Assembly: GCA_947179195.1 (NCBI GenBank)
Contig: CAMXAS010000008.1
Coordinates: forward strand, 1-20,780
Length of the DNA stretch: 20,780 nucleotides
Direction: 5' to 3'
Origin: an uncultured Bacteroidales bacterium
GTDB taxonomy: Bacteria > Bacteroidota > Bacteroidia > Bacteroidales > P3
The notes under the pieces are model-generated. The model made no database searches. It had not been told where the DNA came from and saw only the letters and a program-made list of their open reading frames with translations. Position numbers and translations under genes: made by a program. Positions within the stretch are counted from its first letter, which is position 1; each line of letters starts with the position of its first letter. Shown here in pieces: positions 8,886 through 17,208 of this stretch.

Positions 8886-9455
8886 ATGGGGAAGCAGGGG
8901 AAGTCCGATACGGAAAAAGCCTATCGGGAAATCATGGCCGAGTGCCGTCGGCTCTATGCAGCCAAGATGCAGGACTACGGGCCGGCCTGGCGTATTTTGC
9001 GGCCGTCTTCGCTCACCGACCAGATTTTGATTAAGGCCCGCCGCATCCGGACGATACAGATTGAAAAGGACCAAAAGGTGGCGGACGGGATTCGGGAAGA
9101 ATTCATCGGCATCATCAACTACGCCATCATCAGCATGATACAGTTGGAGTTCGGCTGGAGCGACACCATCGACATGAGCGTGGAGCAGGCCTTGGAACGT
9201 TACGACCACTATACGGAAGCCACGTACCGGCTCATGTGCGACAAGAACCACGACTACGGCGAGGCGTGGCGGTCGATGCGCGTCGATTCGTTGACCGACA
9301 TCATCCTGATGAAACTCATGCGGGTCAAGCAAATCGAGGATCATGCCGGCAAGACCTGTGTTTCCGAAGGTTTGGAGGCCAATTACATGGATATGATGAA
9401 TTATGCGATTTTCGCGCTCATCACGATGGCGGAGGAAGCGGCCCCGGTTAAGTAA
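8886..9455 (+). CDS. DUF1599 protein with two tandem domains
   Basis: A 189-residue soluble, helix-rich protein made of two copies of one domain. Copy 1 carries KMQDYGPAWR (27-36), then SLTDQILIK (42-50), ending at NYAIISMI (78-85). Copy 2 carries KNHDYGEAWR (120-129), SLTDIILMK (135-143) and NYAIFALI (172-179). The copies are offset by 93-94 residues. This matches my recollection of the DUF1599 family, which has been linked to nucleotide or base modification in comparative genomics; no reaction is established that I know of. The acidic helix before each NYA (EEFIGIINYA, EANYMDMMNYA) loosely recalls all-alpha NTP pyrophosphatases such as MazG, but that is inference. It is first in the operon, 16 bases before the DoxX gene. 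Confidence 0.82.
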   Translation: MGKQGKSDTEKAYREIMAECRRLYAAKMQDYGPAWRILRPSSLTDQILIKARRIRTIQIEKDQKVADGIREEFIGIINYAIISMIQLEFGWSDTIDMSVEQALERYDHYTEATYRLMCDKNHDYGEAWRSMRVDSLTDIILMKLMRVKQIEDHAGKTCVSEGLEANYMDMMNYAIFALITMAEEAAPVK

Positions 9456-9471
9456 ATAAACGATAGCGGAG

Positions 9472-10749
9472 ATGAAAATAGGGGAGAATATCTGGTCGTA
9501 TGCGGGCATCGGTTGCTCGTTGGTACTGGCCGGTTGCATCGCCGGCGTGCTGGGTTACAGTCCGGTGTTTTTAAGTCTGTTGGTGCTGAATATCCTGCTG
9601 ATTGTCATCAACAGGCAGGGCTTCGGCAAGACGAGCGGCGCCATCGTGCGGACGCTCGTCGGCTGCGTGTTCATCTTTTCCGGTTATGTGAAAGGCGTGG
9701 ACCCGCTCGGCACGCACTTTATCATCCACGACTATCTGGAAGCCTATCAGATGCCGTGGCTGCTGTCGCTGGCCCTGCCGCTGTCGTTCGTCTTGAATCT
9801 CGTGGAGTTCTGCGTGGGCTGCCTGTTGGTGTGCAACGTATGGACGAAATGGACGACCTGGCTCGCCGCGCTGATGATGGCGTTCTTTACGGTCGTGACG
9901 TTCTTCGACGCCATTGCCAATCCGGTGCCCGACTGCGGCTGCTTCGGCGAGGCCTTGATACTCACGAACTGGCAGACGTTCTATAAGAACTTGGTATTGG
10001 ATGCGTTGGTGCTCGCGCTGGTTTTCGCGTTGCCGAAACTGGGCAAAGGCTTCTGCTGCAAGGTGCAGGCGGGCATCGCGGCCGGTATCGTGCTGCTGTT
10101 CCTCGGGTTTGAAATCTACAACTACCGCCATCTGCCCATTTCCAATTTCCTGGGGTGGAAAGACGGCCGCCGTATGTTGGTGGAGAATCCCGAGCCGATC
10201 CGGTATTATCTCACTTACCGCGACAAGGAAACCGGCGCGGAGCGGGAATACCGCGACAAGGATATCCCGTTTTCCGACACGGCTTGGAACAGCCGTTGGG
10301 AATTCGTTTCGCGCCGCGACGAAGACCCGAATCCGCGTATCATCGAGGTCAGCCTCTTGGAACGTGCGGACGACGAGGACGGCGGCTATGACGTGACCGA
10401 TGAGGTTATCGGGCGCGAAGGCCTCCATTTCCTGGTGGTCGTTTACGATTGGGAGAAGGCGTCCGAAAAGACGATGGCCCGCATTTGGGAGAAATTGGCC
10501 GAAGCCGAGGCTTTGGGCTATGGCTACGACCTGCTCGTGGCCACGGATTCCGAAACGCCCGTCAGTGATATGGAAGCGTTCAAGGAAAAGACGGGCGACG
10601 CGGCCTTGACCTATTATTTCGGCGATGATACGGGGCTCAAGAGCATGATACGCGCCAATCCCGGCGTTATCCTCATGGACGGCCCGGTGGTCGTCAAACG
10701 CTGGAACGGCCGCGATTTCCCCGGTTTGGGAAGCCTCAAACACGAATAA
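9472..10749 (+). CDS. DoxX/MauE-like membrane protein, BT_3928 family
   Basis: A 425-residue inner-membrane protein. Hydrophobic segments lie at about 10-48 (two helices), 57-72, 95-122, 127-148, 172-188 and 199-213. The FSGYVKGVDPLGTHFIIHDY segment (69-88) and DCGCFG (154-159) are characteristic of the MauE/DoxX-like branch found in Bacteroidota. From about 215 on it is soluble and presumably periplasmic. Residues about 318-415 look thioredoxin-like in pattern (HFLVVVYDW, then a helix, YDLLVATDS and a GVILMDGPVVVKRW strand pair). However, the usual CxxC position after the first strand reads DWEKAS, so it would not be an active disulfide reductase. Two Cys pairs remain: CGC at 155-157 and CC at 195-196. 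It is immediately upstream of tpiA, as I recall for Bacteroides BT_3928. Its role is unknown; a redox or envelope role is a guess. Confidence 0.82.
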   Translation: MKIGENIWSYAGIGCSLVLAGCIAGVLGYSPVFLSLLVLNILLIVINRQGFGKTSGAIVRTLVGCVFIFSGYVKGVDPLGTHFIIHDYLEAYQMPWLLSLALPLSFVLNLVEFCVGCLLVCNVWTKWTTWLAALMMAFFTVVTFFDAIANPVPDCGCFGEALILTNWQTFYKNLVLDALVLALVFALPKLGKGFCCKVQAGIAAGIVLLFLGFEIYNYRHLPISNFLGWKDGRRMLVENPEPIRYYLTYRDKETGAEREYRDKDIPFSDTAWNSRWEFVSRRDEDPNPRIIEVSLLERADDEDGGYDVTDEVIGREGLHFLVVVYDWEKASEKTMARIWEKLAEAEALGYGYDLLVATDSETPVSDMEAFKEKTGDAALTYYFGDDTGLKSMIRANPGVILMDGPVVVKRWNGRDFPGLGSLKHE

Positions 10750-10779
10750 CATTACGAATCATTTAAAAACATCACGATT

Positions 10780-11556
10780 ATGCGCAAGAAAATAGTTGCC
10801 GGCAACTGGAAGATGAACAAGAACTTTCAGGATGCGGAAGAATTGTTGGACGAATTGTCGGAACAGATAGAAAACGGGCAGAAGTCTTCGAAAGTGGAGG
10901 TCATCGTTTGCCCGCCCAGCCTTTATACGGAAATGGCGTTGGATTTGTCGCATTCCGAGGACGAAGAACGTCTGTTCGGCGTCGGGGCGCAGGATGTGAG
11001 CGAACACGGCCAGGGCGCTTATACGGGCGAGGTTTCGGCCGATATGCTGAGTTCGATGGGCGTGGAATATTGCATCGTAGGGCATTCCGAACGCCGCAAG
11101 TATTTCAAGGAAACCGACGAACAGGTGGCCGCCAAGGTGGATAAACTGCTGGCGGAAGGCATCACGCCGATTGTCTGCGTGGGCGAATTGCTGGAAGACC
11201 GCGAGGCGGGCCGTCATTTCGACGTTATCCGCACGCAGGTGGAAAAAGGGCTGTTCGGCCTCAAACAGTTGGATTTCGTCAAGGTCATCATCGCTTACGA
11301 ACCGGTTTGGGCCATCGGCACCGGCAAGACGGCCACGCCCGACCAGGCGCAGGAAGTCCACGCGTTTATCCGCGGTCTTGTGGAAGAAAAATACGGCAAG
11401 GAAGTGGCGCGCAACCTGTCGATTCTCTATGGCGGCAGTTGCAATGCCAAGAATGCGGCCGAACTCTTCGCGCAGAACGACGTGGACGGCGGTCTGATCG
11501 GCGGCGCGGCCTTGAAAGCCGAAGATTTCGTTACGATTATCAACTCGTTCAAATAA
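10780..11556 (+). CDS. tpiA: Triosephosphate isomerase
   Basis: Interconverts dihydroxyacetone phosphate and glyceraldehyde-3-phosphate in glycolysis and gluconeogenesis. The 258-residue length fits the family. Catalytic residues are all present: Asn9 and Lys11 in AGNWKMN, His102 in IVGHSERR, and Glu174 in AYEPVWAIGTG, whose end forms the flexible loop 6. The phosphate-binding ends YGGS (217-220) and GGA (241-243) are intact. It follows the DoxX gene by 30 bases and precedes prmA by 3. Dihydroxyacetone phosphate also feeds glycerol-3-phosphate, the substrate of PlsY at the end of the same predicted operon. Confidence 0.98.
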   Translation: MRKKIVAGNWKMNKNFQDAEELLDELSEQIENGQKSSKVEVIVCPPSLYTEMALDLSHSEDEERLFGVGAQDVSEHGQGAYTGEVSADMLSSMGVEYCIVGHSERRKYFKETDEQVAAKVDKLLAEGITPIVCVGELLEDREAGRHFDVIRTQVEKGLFGLKQLDFVKVIIAYEPVWAIGTGKTATPDQAQEVHAFIRGLVEEKYGKEVARNLSILYGGSCNAKNAAELFAQNDVDGGLIGGAALKAEDFVTIINSFK

Positions 11557-11559
11557 TGT

Positions 11560-12402
11560 ATGGGTTACTATAAAAGGGTATTCACACATACGCTCGTTTC
11601 GCCCGAATCGGATTTGTTCGTATCCGATTTGGGCGATTTGGGTTTTGAGAGCTTCGAGCAGGAAGCCGGCGCGCTGATCGGTTATTGGCCGGAGACGGCC
11701 GGTAAGCCGGAGGATGCGGAGGCGGCCATCGCGGACGTGATGGCGCAATACGGGCACGTGCAGGCGGACGGCTGGGAGAAGATGCCGGACGTCAATTGGA
11801 ATCAAGCCTGGGAAAGCCATTATGAACCGGTGCAAATCGGCGGTTTCTGTTTCGTGCACGCGCCTTTCCATACCGAAAGACCGGCCGTCAAGCATTTTGT
11901 GGAAATCGAGCCCAAGATGTCGTTCGGCACGGCGCACCACCCGACCACGGCCCTGATGATAGAATTCATCGCCGAACACGACTGGCGCGGCCGGCAGGTC
12001 GTGGATATGGGCTGCGGTACGGGCATCCTGGGCATCCTGGCCGCCAAAGAAGGCGCGGCGGCCGTCCTGGCCGTCGATTACGACGACTGGGCCTGTGCCA
12101 ACGCGCGCGAGAATGTGGTGCGCAACGGCTTGGCCGACCGCATCACGGTGACGCAGGGCAGCCGCGAACAGTTGGCCGGCCGCCGCGTGGAGGCGATTTT
12201 GGCCAATATCAACCGCAATATCCTGTTGGACCATCTGCCGGCCTATGCCGAAGCCTTGCAGGCCGGCGGGCGGCTGTTCCTGAGCGGTTTTTACGAAAGC
12301 GACGTACCCGTCTTGCGCGAAAGGGCCGAGGCCTTGGGCTTTACGCTTCAAGCGCAAAAGACGCGCGAGGCTTGGACGGCCTTGGCGTTTCAGTACCGAT
12401 AA
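11560..12402 (+). CDS. prmA: Ribosomal protein L11 methyltransferase
   Basis: A SAM-dependent methyltransferase that trimethylates ribosomal protein L11 in the cytoplasm. It has 280 residues. The N-terminal substrate-recognition domain (about 1-75) is followed by the conserved EPKMSFGTAHHPTTALMIE (117-135) and SAM motif I VVDMGCGTGILGILAA (147-162). The acidic residue of motif II lies in AVDYDD (171-176), and motif IV reads ANINRNIL (215-222), the Bacteroidota form of the usual NIL motif. The ATG at 11560 lies only 3 bases after the tpiA stop, which points to translational coupling. The next gene starts 11 bases after its stop. Confidence 0.95.
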   Translation: MGYYKRVFTHTLVSPESDLFVSDLGDLGFESFEQEAGALIGYWPETAGKPEDAEAAIADVMAQYGHVQADGWEKMPDVNWNQAWESHYEPVQIGGFCFVHAPFHTERPAVKHFVEIEPKMSFGTAHHPTTALMIEFIAEHDWRGRQVVDMGCGTGILGILAAKEGAAAVLAVDYDDWACANARENVVRNGLADRITVTQGSREQLAGRRVEAILANINRNILLDHLPAYAEALQAGGRLFLSGFYESDVPVLRERAEALGFTLQAQKTREAWTALAFQYR

Positions 12403-12413
12403 CGGATAACGGC

Positions 12414-15400
12414 ATGAAAAAAAGACTCGTCTTTTGTATATATTTATTATGCTGGCTCCCGTTTGCCGCGTATGCGCAACGGAAAGAGGCCGCGCCCATC
12501 GACTTCCAGTCGGAAATAGAGACGGCCGCCGCCTTGCAGAAGTGGGTCGAGGCCGACCCCAACCTGTCTAAAGACGTGCGGCGGGAAATGGCCTCGTTCA
12601 TCGCGGGCTATGCCTTGTTCGCCCCCAAGATGGGCATGGAGACCGCGGAACAGGTCGGTCGGATTTGCGCCCTGGCGCAGGCGCAGCAATACCGTTTCTA
12701 TCCGGATGTCTATCTGTTCCTGAAGGCCCAATGGTATGTCGATACGGCGCATTACGCTTGGAACGGCGATTGGCTTGAATCGGTCGAACAGACGTTGGTG
12801 CAGCATAAAATCCGCGATTTCTCGCGCCTGACCGAACGGACGTTGGCGCTTTTGAGCGAACGGCAGTTGGCCGCTTCCACACGCGCCACATGGATGGTCA
12901 TGGACGGCGAGCCCGTTTGGGACGCTGAAGCGGGCACCCGCGGCGTGTTCCATTACGACAACCTTACGCTGAGGTGCACGGCCTACAACGACAGCAGTGT
13001 AATCTATTCGGCCAGTGGCGATTACGACCCGTTGGCGCAAACGTTCCAAGGCGAGACGGGTACGGTCGATTGGCGGCGGATAGGGCCTTCGGGCGGGCGG
13101 ATATTCGCCAATATATACAATTACCGGCTCAACCTCAATTCCAACCGATACGAAACCGATTCAGCCGTCTTTTACCATACGGAACTTTATCCGGACCCCA
13201 TACCGGGGCGCTTCGTCGAGAAACTCTCGGTGCTGACGGCACCGGAAGCGGCCACTTACCCGCAGTTCCAGTCGGGCGGGGAACGCCTGAATCTGCCCGA
13301 CTTCTTTCCGGGCTTGGATATCGAAGCCCCCTATGTGCAGCAAGGCGCACGCATGGTGTTCGGCACCGACGAACAGCCGGCGCGGCTCACGGTCCGCAAG
13401 GATGAAAAGGCGGTTGGCGTCGTGGAGGCGGCGCGGATTGTCTATAAGGACGAGAAATTGCAGTCGTCCATGGCTTCGTGGCGGATTTATCTGGGCGAGA
13501 GCGACTCGTTGTACCATCAAACCAGCGAGATGCGTTACGACATCCCGCAGCAGGTGTTTTCGTTCACGCATTCCAAATTGTTCGCGTTTGAAATGCCGGC
13601 GCTGAGCACGTACCATCAGATAGACCTGAAATACGAAACGATGCAGTGGTATCCGCAGCAGGGGCGTGTGACGTTCGGCATCCTGCACGTGCCGGAACGG
13701 GAGGGCGTGGTGCGCGTGACCTCCGTGCAGGCTTACGAAGAGGCCGAATTGGAGGTCGTCATGCAGGGGATGCCCTACAACCCGCTGTATCGGCTCAAAC
13801 AGGCCGCCGATTATTACGGTTCCGATCTCATAGGCCTCGACAATCTGGCTTCGGACTGGGGCATGGACCAAACGATGCTATCCCAATGGATGCTGCGCCT
13901 GGCCTCTTTCGGCTTTTTGGCTTACCGCCCCAAGGAAAAGGAAGTCGAACTGCTGCCGAAACTCTATCTGTATCTGGCGGTGTCGGCCGAAAAGTCCGAT
14001 TTCGACCGTATCGAAATCTTGGCTTCGGGCAAGGCCTGGGACAAGGCCGAGATGCGGACCGACAGCCTGTTGATTGAGATGCGGGAAGTTCAGGAAGTCG
14101 TTTTGAGCCCCAAGCAACGCGTCTATTTTCGTCCGAACGGCGGGAAGTTGGCGATAGGCCGCGACCGTTCGTTGTATTTCGACGGCATCCTGCACGCCGG
14201 CACGTTCGATTTCGACGCGCGCGACGCGCGTTTCTCCTATGAAGATTTCACGGTGGAAATCGGTTTGGTTGATTCGTTGTTGTTCTCGGTGCCGGGCAAG
14301 GCGGATGAGTTTGGGATGCGGAAGGAAGTGCAGGTCAGCACTTTGATTCACGATTTGTCCGGTCTGTTGTATATCGACAGCAACGTGAACAAGGGCGGGC
14401 GTCTGGACTGTCCGGATTACCCGATTTTCGAGAGTACGATACCGTCTTACGTCTATTATGACGATTCGTATATACAAGGCGGCGCCTATTCCGCCGACAG
14501 CTTTTATTTCCAAGTGGAGCCGTTCCGTTTGTTGCGGCTCAATACGTTCTCCATCGACAGCATCCATTTCGACGGCACGTTGGTGTCGGCCGGCATATTC
14601 CCCGACATTGCCGAACGTTTGGTCGTGATGCCCGATTTCTCGTTGGGTTTCAAGACCGTTTCGCCGGAGGACGGTTGGCCGGTCTATGGCGGGCAGGCGC
14701 GTTTTACCGACAGTCTGCGATTGGATAAGAAAGGCTTGGTCGGCAACGGCCGTTTCGATTTCCTCGCCTCGCAAACCCATTCGCGGGCCATGGCTTTCCG
14801 CCCCAAGGATATGGATATGATAGCGGAACGGTTCGAACAGGATATGGACAAATATCCGGTGCCCGAAGGCGTGACTTACCCGTATCTGCGGGCCGACAGC
14901 GTGAAGGGCTTTTACGAGGCGGAAACGGCGCAGTTGCGCCTGACCTCGACCAATCGGCATTCGCTTTACCCGTATTATGAACCCTGGCGGTTCGATGGGG
15001 TATATACATTCTCGGCCGACGGCACGGAAGCCGACGGTGAGATGGTCTTCGGGCAGGATGCGCGTATCAAGTCCGCCGATTGGCGTTGGGAAGACCATCT
15101 GTTCATCGCCGACGAGGCCGATTTCCAGTTGGGCGGGCGCGCCGGCGGCCGGGACGCCTATCTGCTGGCGAAAGGCGTCGGGATAGCCGCCGATGTGGAG
15201 GCCAAGACGTTGCGGATGCAGGCCTCCGGTTCGGACGAGCCCGACGAACCCGTTTCCGTCCGTATGCCGGTGCAGGCCTACGAAGCCGAAGCCTATTATC
15301 TACAGTGGTCGTGGGCGGACGAACAATTGTATTTGGAACAACAGGCCCGTTCTGTCACGGCAACGGACTTGGAGACGGAAGCCTCAGACATCGATTCGGT

Positions 15401-17186
15401 AGGCCTGACGTTACACGCCACGGCCAAGTCGCAGGCGGATTTGAAATTCAATGCGTTGCATTCCACGCTCTACTACAAAGACACGTTGATGGTCTGCGAG
15501 GGGGTCTTCGGTCTGCCGGTGGCCGACGCCTACTGGATGCCGGCCGAAAACCGCGTGACCGTTCTGCCGAGCGGACGTTTGGAACCGTTTGAAGACGCGG
15601 TGCTGTATTTCTCGGAAGACTATCCGGCCTACGAATTCCATCAGGTCAGCGGACGGATAGAGTCGGCCTGGCGGTATGAGGCCGACGGTTGGTTTACCTA
15701 CGAAGCGCCCGGTTTGGAACCGCAGCCCGTCCATTTCAACCGCATCCACGTGCGTAGTTCCGATAGTACGTCCGAGGCCATCGCGGATGTGGACGAGGAA
15801 TATCTGTTCCTGGACGAAGGCTTCGAGTTTTCGGGCAAGGTGACGGCTTCGGCCAAGGATGCCGCCGCGCGCGAGCGGTCGGATTTGTATTTCGACGGCA
15901 TGGCCGGGTTGCGCTACCGGTTGTCGGACGAGACGGACGCAGCCGATGCCGAGGACGATGATTGGCTCACCACCGCGTTCAAGTTCCAGGCCTATCTGAA
16001 TCCGGAATCCATATTGATACCGGTTACGGACCGCACGAAGAACGGCCGTGGCCGCGCCATGCGGGCCGGTTTCTTTTCCGCTTCGGACGGGCGGCCGCAT
16101 TTCGTGTTTATGGAACCCTTGCTGTCTAACGAAAAACCCATCGCCGACGCCGAGGGCTTTTTGTGCTATTCGCCCGACGACAAATCCTATCTGATATTGG
16201 ACAGCAACGACAACGAGGTGTTGGCCTACGATTTGACCGAGGGCGAGTCGTCGGCCACGGGCGAGTTGCGGTTGGATTTGCGGACGGATGACCTGAAGAC
16301 GGCTTTTTACGGACAGTTGTTTCAGGAAGGCACGTCCGGCGACGATTTGTTCATGCAGGTCGTCTGGAAATTGGATTTCTTTTTCAATCCGGCCTTGTTC
16401 AAGCGGATGGCCGACGAACTCAATAAAAACACGGGCCTGATGCCGGCTAATTTAGCCGAGAACCCGATGTTCGACGTGTTCGTACAGGAAACCATGTCGA
16501 AGCAGGAGGCCACGGCCTTACGGAGCGAAGTGGAGGCCTACGGCGGTATCAACCGCATACCGGCCGCCTGGCAGAAAGGTTTGGTGTTTACCAATCTCGG
16601 CTTTGAATGGGATGCGCGGACCTCGTCCTACCGTTCCACCGGAACGGGCGAACTGTTGACGGTGGGGCCGCACCGGGTCAACAAGAAAATGAAAGTCTAT
16701 GCCCAGATTACGCGTGGCCGCCGTGGTGATGTGATTAATATATACATAGAGGGTTCACGCTATAATTGGTATTATTTCAATTATAGCGACCATGTCTTGC
16801 AGGTGCTTTCCTCCGACCAGGGCTTCAACGAGGCCTTGGAAAAAATCAAGGCCGGCAAGCGGCGCAAGGGAAAATTCCAATACGCGTTATCTACAATGCG
16901 AAAAAAGAATATCTTTGTAACGGAATTCGAAGACTACGGCGGCGCGGACGACGAGGAAGACGTACAGGAAACGGAAGCGGCCACGGGCTTGGACGATGCG
17001 GCCGGCGAGGGTTACGACGGCTACGACGGTTACGAGGACTGGACGGACGAAGGGGAAGATACGGAAGAAGGAGAGGAAGAACCGGCCGGCGAGGACGGCG
17101 TGGAAGAGGATGACACCTTGGAAGAAGACGTCTATTCGGATGAAGATGACGATTATTGGGACGAGGACGATACAGAGGAAGAGTAA
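12414..17186 (+). CDS. Very large exported protein of unknown function with acidic C-terminal tail
   Basis: I cannot assign a function. The frame opens at 12372 inside prmA, but the ATG at 12414 gives a clean signal peptide (MKKRLVFCIYLLCWLPFAAYAQ, probable cut after AYA), so the mature protein is exported. There is no lipobox. It has 1590 residues, is strand-rich and has no later membrane segment. A motif resembling xFDG followed by a strand recurs: LYFDGILHAG (near base 14170), IHFDGTLVSAG (14560), WRFDGVYTF (14990) and LYFDGMAGLRY (15890). The blocks around 14400-14770 and the NWYYFNYSD segment near 16764 resemble uncharacterised long Bacteroidota proteins I recall, so I think it is a conserved family. 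The last 85 residues have 46 Asp/Glu and no Lys or Arg, with a GYDGYDGYE micro-repeat. The inverted repeat at 16758-16788 and the promoter-like box at 16910 lie in its 3' part. An envelope structural or transport role is inference from export and operon context only. Confidence 0.72.
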   Translation: MKKRLVFCIYLLCWLPFAAYAQRKEAAPIDFQSEIETAAALQKWVEADPNLSKDVRREMASFIAGYALFAPKMGMETAEQVGRICALAQAQQYRFYPDVYLFLKAQWYVDTAHYAWNGDWLESVEQTLVQHKIRDFSRLTERTLALLSERQLAASTRATWMVMDGEPVWDAEAGTRGVFHYDNLTLRCTAYNDSSVIYSASGDYDPLAQTFQGETGTVDWRRIGPSGGRIFANIYNYRLNLNSNRYETDSAVFYHTELYPDPIPGRFVEKLSVLTAPEAATYPQFQSGGERLNLPDFFPGLDIEAPYVQQGARMVFGTDEQPARLTVRKDEKAVGVVEAARIVYKDEKLQSSMASWRIYLGESDSLYHQTSEMRYDIPQQVFSFTHSKLFAFEMPALSTYHQIDLKYETMQWYPQQGRVTFGILHVPEREGVVRVTSVQAYEEAELEVVMQGMPYNPLYRLKQAADYYGSDLIGLDNLASDWGMDQTMLSQWMLRLASFGFLAYRPKEKEVELLPKLYLYLAVSAEKSDFDRIEILASGKAWDKAEMRTDSLLIEMREVQEVVLSPKQRVYFRPNGGKLAIGRDRSLYFDGILHAGTFDFDARDARFSYEDFTVEIGLVDSLLFSVPGKADEFGMRKEVQVSTLIHDLSGLLYIDSNVNKGGRLDCPDYPIFESTIPSYVYYDDSYIQGGAYSADSFYFQVEPFRLLRLNTFSIDSIHFDGTLVSAGIFPDIAERLVVMPDFSLGFKTVSPEDGWPVYGGQARFTDSLRLDKKGLVGNGRFDFLASQTHSRAMAFRPKDMDMIAERFEQDMDKYPVPEGVTYPYLRADSVKGFYEAETAQLRLTSTNRHSLYPYYEPWRFDGVYTFSADGTEADGEMVFGQDARIKSADWRWEDHLFIADEADFQLGGRAGGRDAYLLAKGVGIAADVEAKTLRMQASGSDEPDEPVSVRMPVQAYEAEAYYLQWSWADEQLYLEQQARSVTATDLETEASDIDSVGLTLHATAKSQADLKFNALHSTLYYKDTLMVCEGVFGLPVADAYWMPAENRVTVLPSGRLEPFEDAVLYFSEDYPAYEFHQVSGRIESAWRYEADGWFTYEAPGLEPQPVHFNRIHVRSSDSTSEAIADVDEEYLFLDEGFEFSGKVTASAKDAAARERSDLYFDGMAGLRYRLSDETDAADAEDDDWLTTAFKFQAYLNPESILIPVTDRTKNGRGRAMRAGFFSASDGRPHFVFMEPLLSNEKPIADAEGFLCYSPDDKSYLILDSNDNEVLAYDLTEGESSATGELRLDLRTDDLKTAFYGQLFQEGTSGDDLFMQVVWKLDFFFNPALFKRMADELNKNTGLMPANLAENPMFDVFVQETMSKQEATALRSEVEAYGGINRIPAAWQKGLVFTNLGFEWDARTSSYRSTGTGELLTVGPHRVNKKMKVYAQITRGRRGDVINIYIEGSRYNWYYFNYSDHVLQVLSSDQGFNEALEKIKAGKRRKGKFQYALSTMRKKNIFVTEFEDYGGADDEEDVQETEAATGLDDAAGEGYDGYDGYEDWTDEGEDTEEGEEEPAGEDGVEEDDTLEEDVYSDEDDDYWDEDDTEEE
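16758..16788. repeat. Perfect 11-bp inverted repeat inside the large exported-protein gene
   Basis: CGCTATAATTG at 16758-16768 and its exact reverse complement CAATTATAGCG at 16778-16788 are separated by a 9-base loop. The surroundings are AT-rich compared with the rest of the gene and encode the aromatic/Asn segment RYNWYYFNYSD. It lacks a T-run after the stem on either strand, so it does not look like an ordinary terminator. It could be an RNA hairpin, a protein-binding site, or a by-product of the symmetric amino-acid sequence. Confidence 0.85.
16910..16917 (+). promoter_or_regulatory. Possible internal -7 box upstream of plsY
   Basis: TATCTTTG follows a run of A in the context GAATATCTTTGTAACG, which looks like a typical Bacteroidota intergenic promoter although it lies inside a reading frame. 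The -33 position, 20 bases upstream, holds TTA (16887-16889) rather than TTG. If active it would start transcription near 16923 and supply plsY with a leader of about 285 bases. It could equally be a chance effect of the codons for Asn-Ile-Phe-Val. Confidence 0.3.
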
Positions 17187-17208
17187 CGACAAGTAAAAAC
17201 GACGACCT

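Noticed and set aside
10759..12357. A 532-codon minus-strand frame opposite tpiA and prmA
   Set aside because: Both sense genes are certain from catalytic motifs. The antisense product has no family features.
12420..12435. Inverted repeat AAAAGAC-TC-GTCTTTT at the start of the large exported gene
   Set aside because: The 2-base loop is too tight for a full stem, it falls in signal-peptide Lys/Arg/Phe codons, and no T-run terminator geometry follows.
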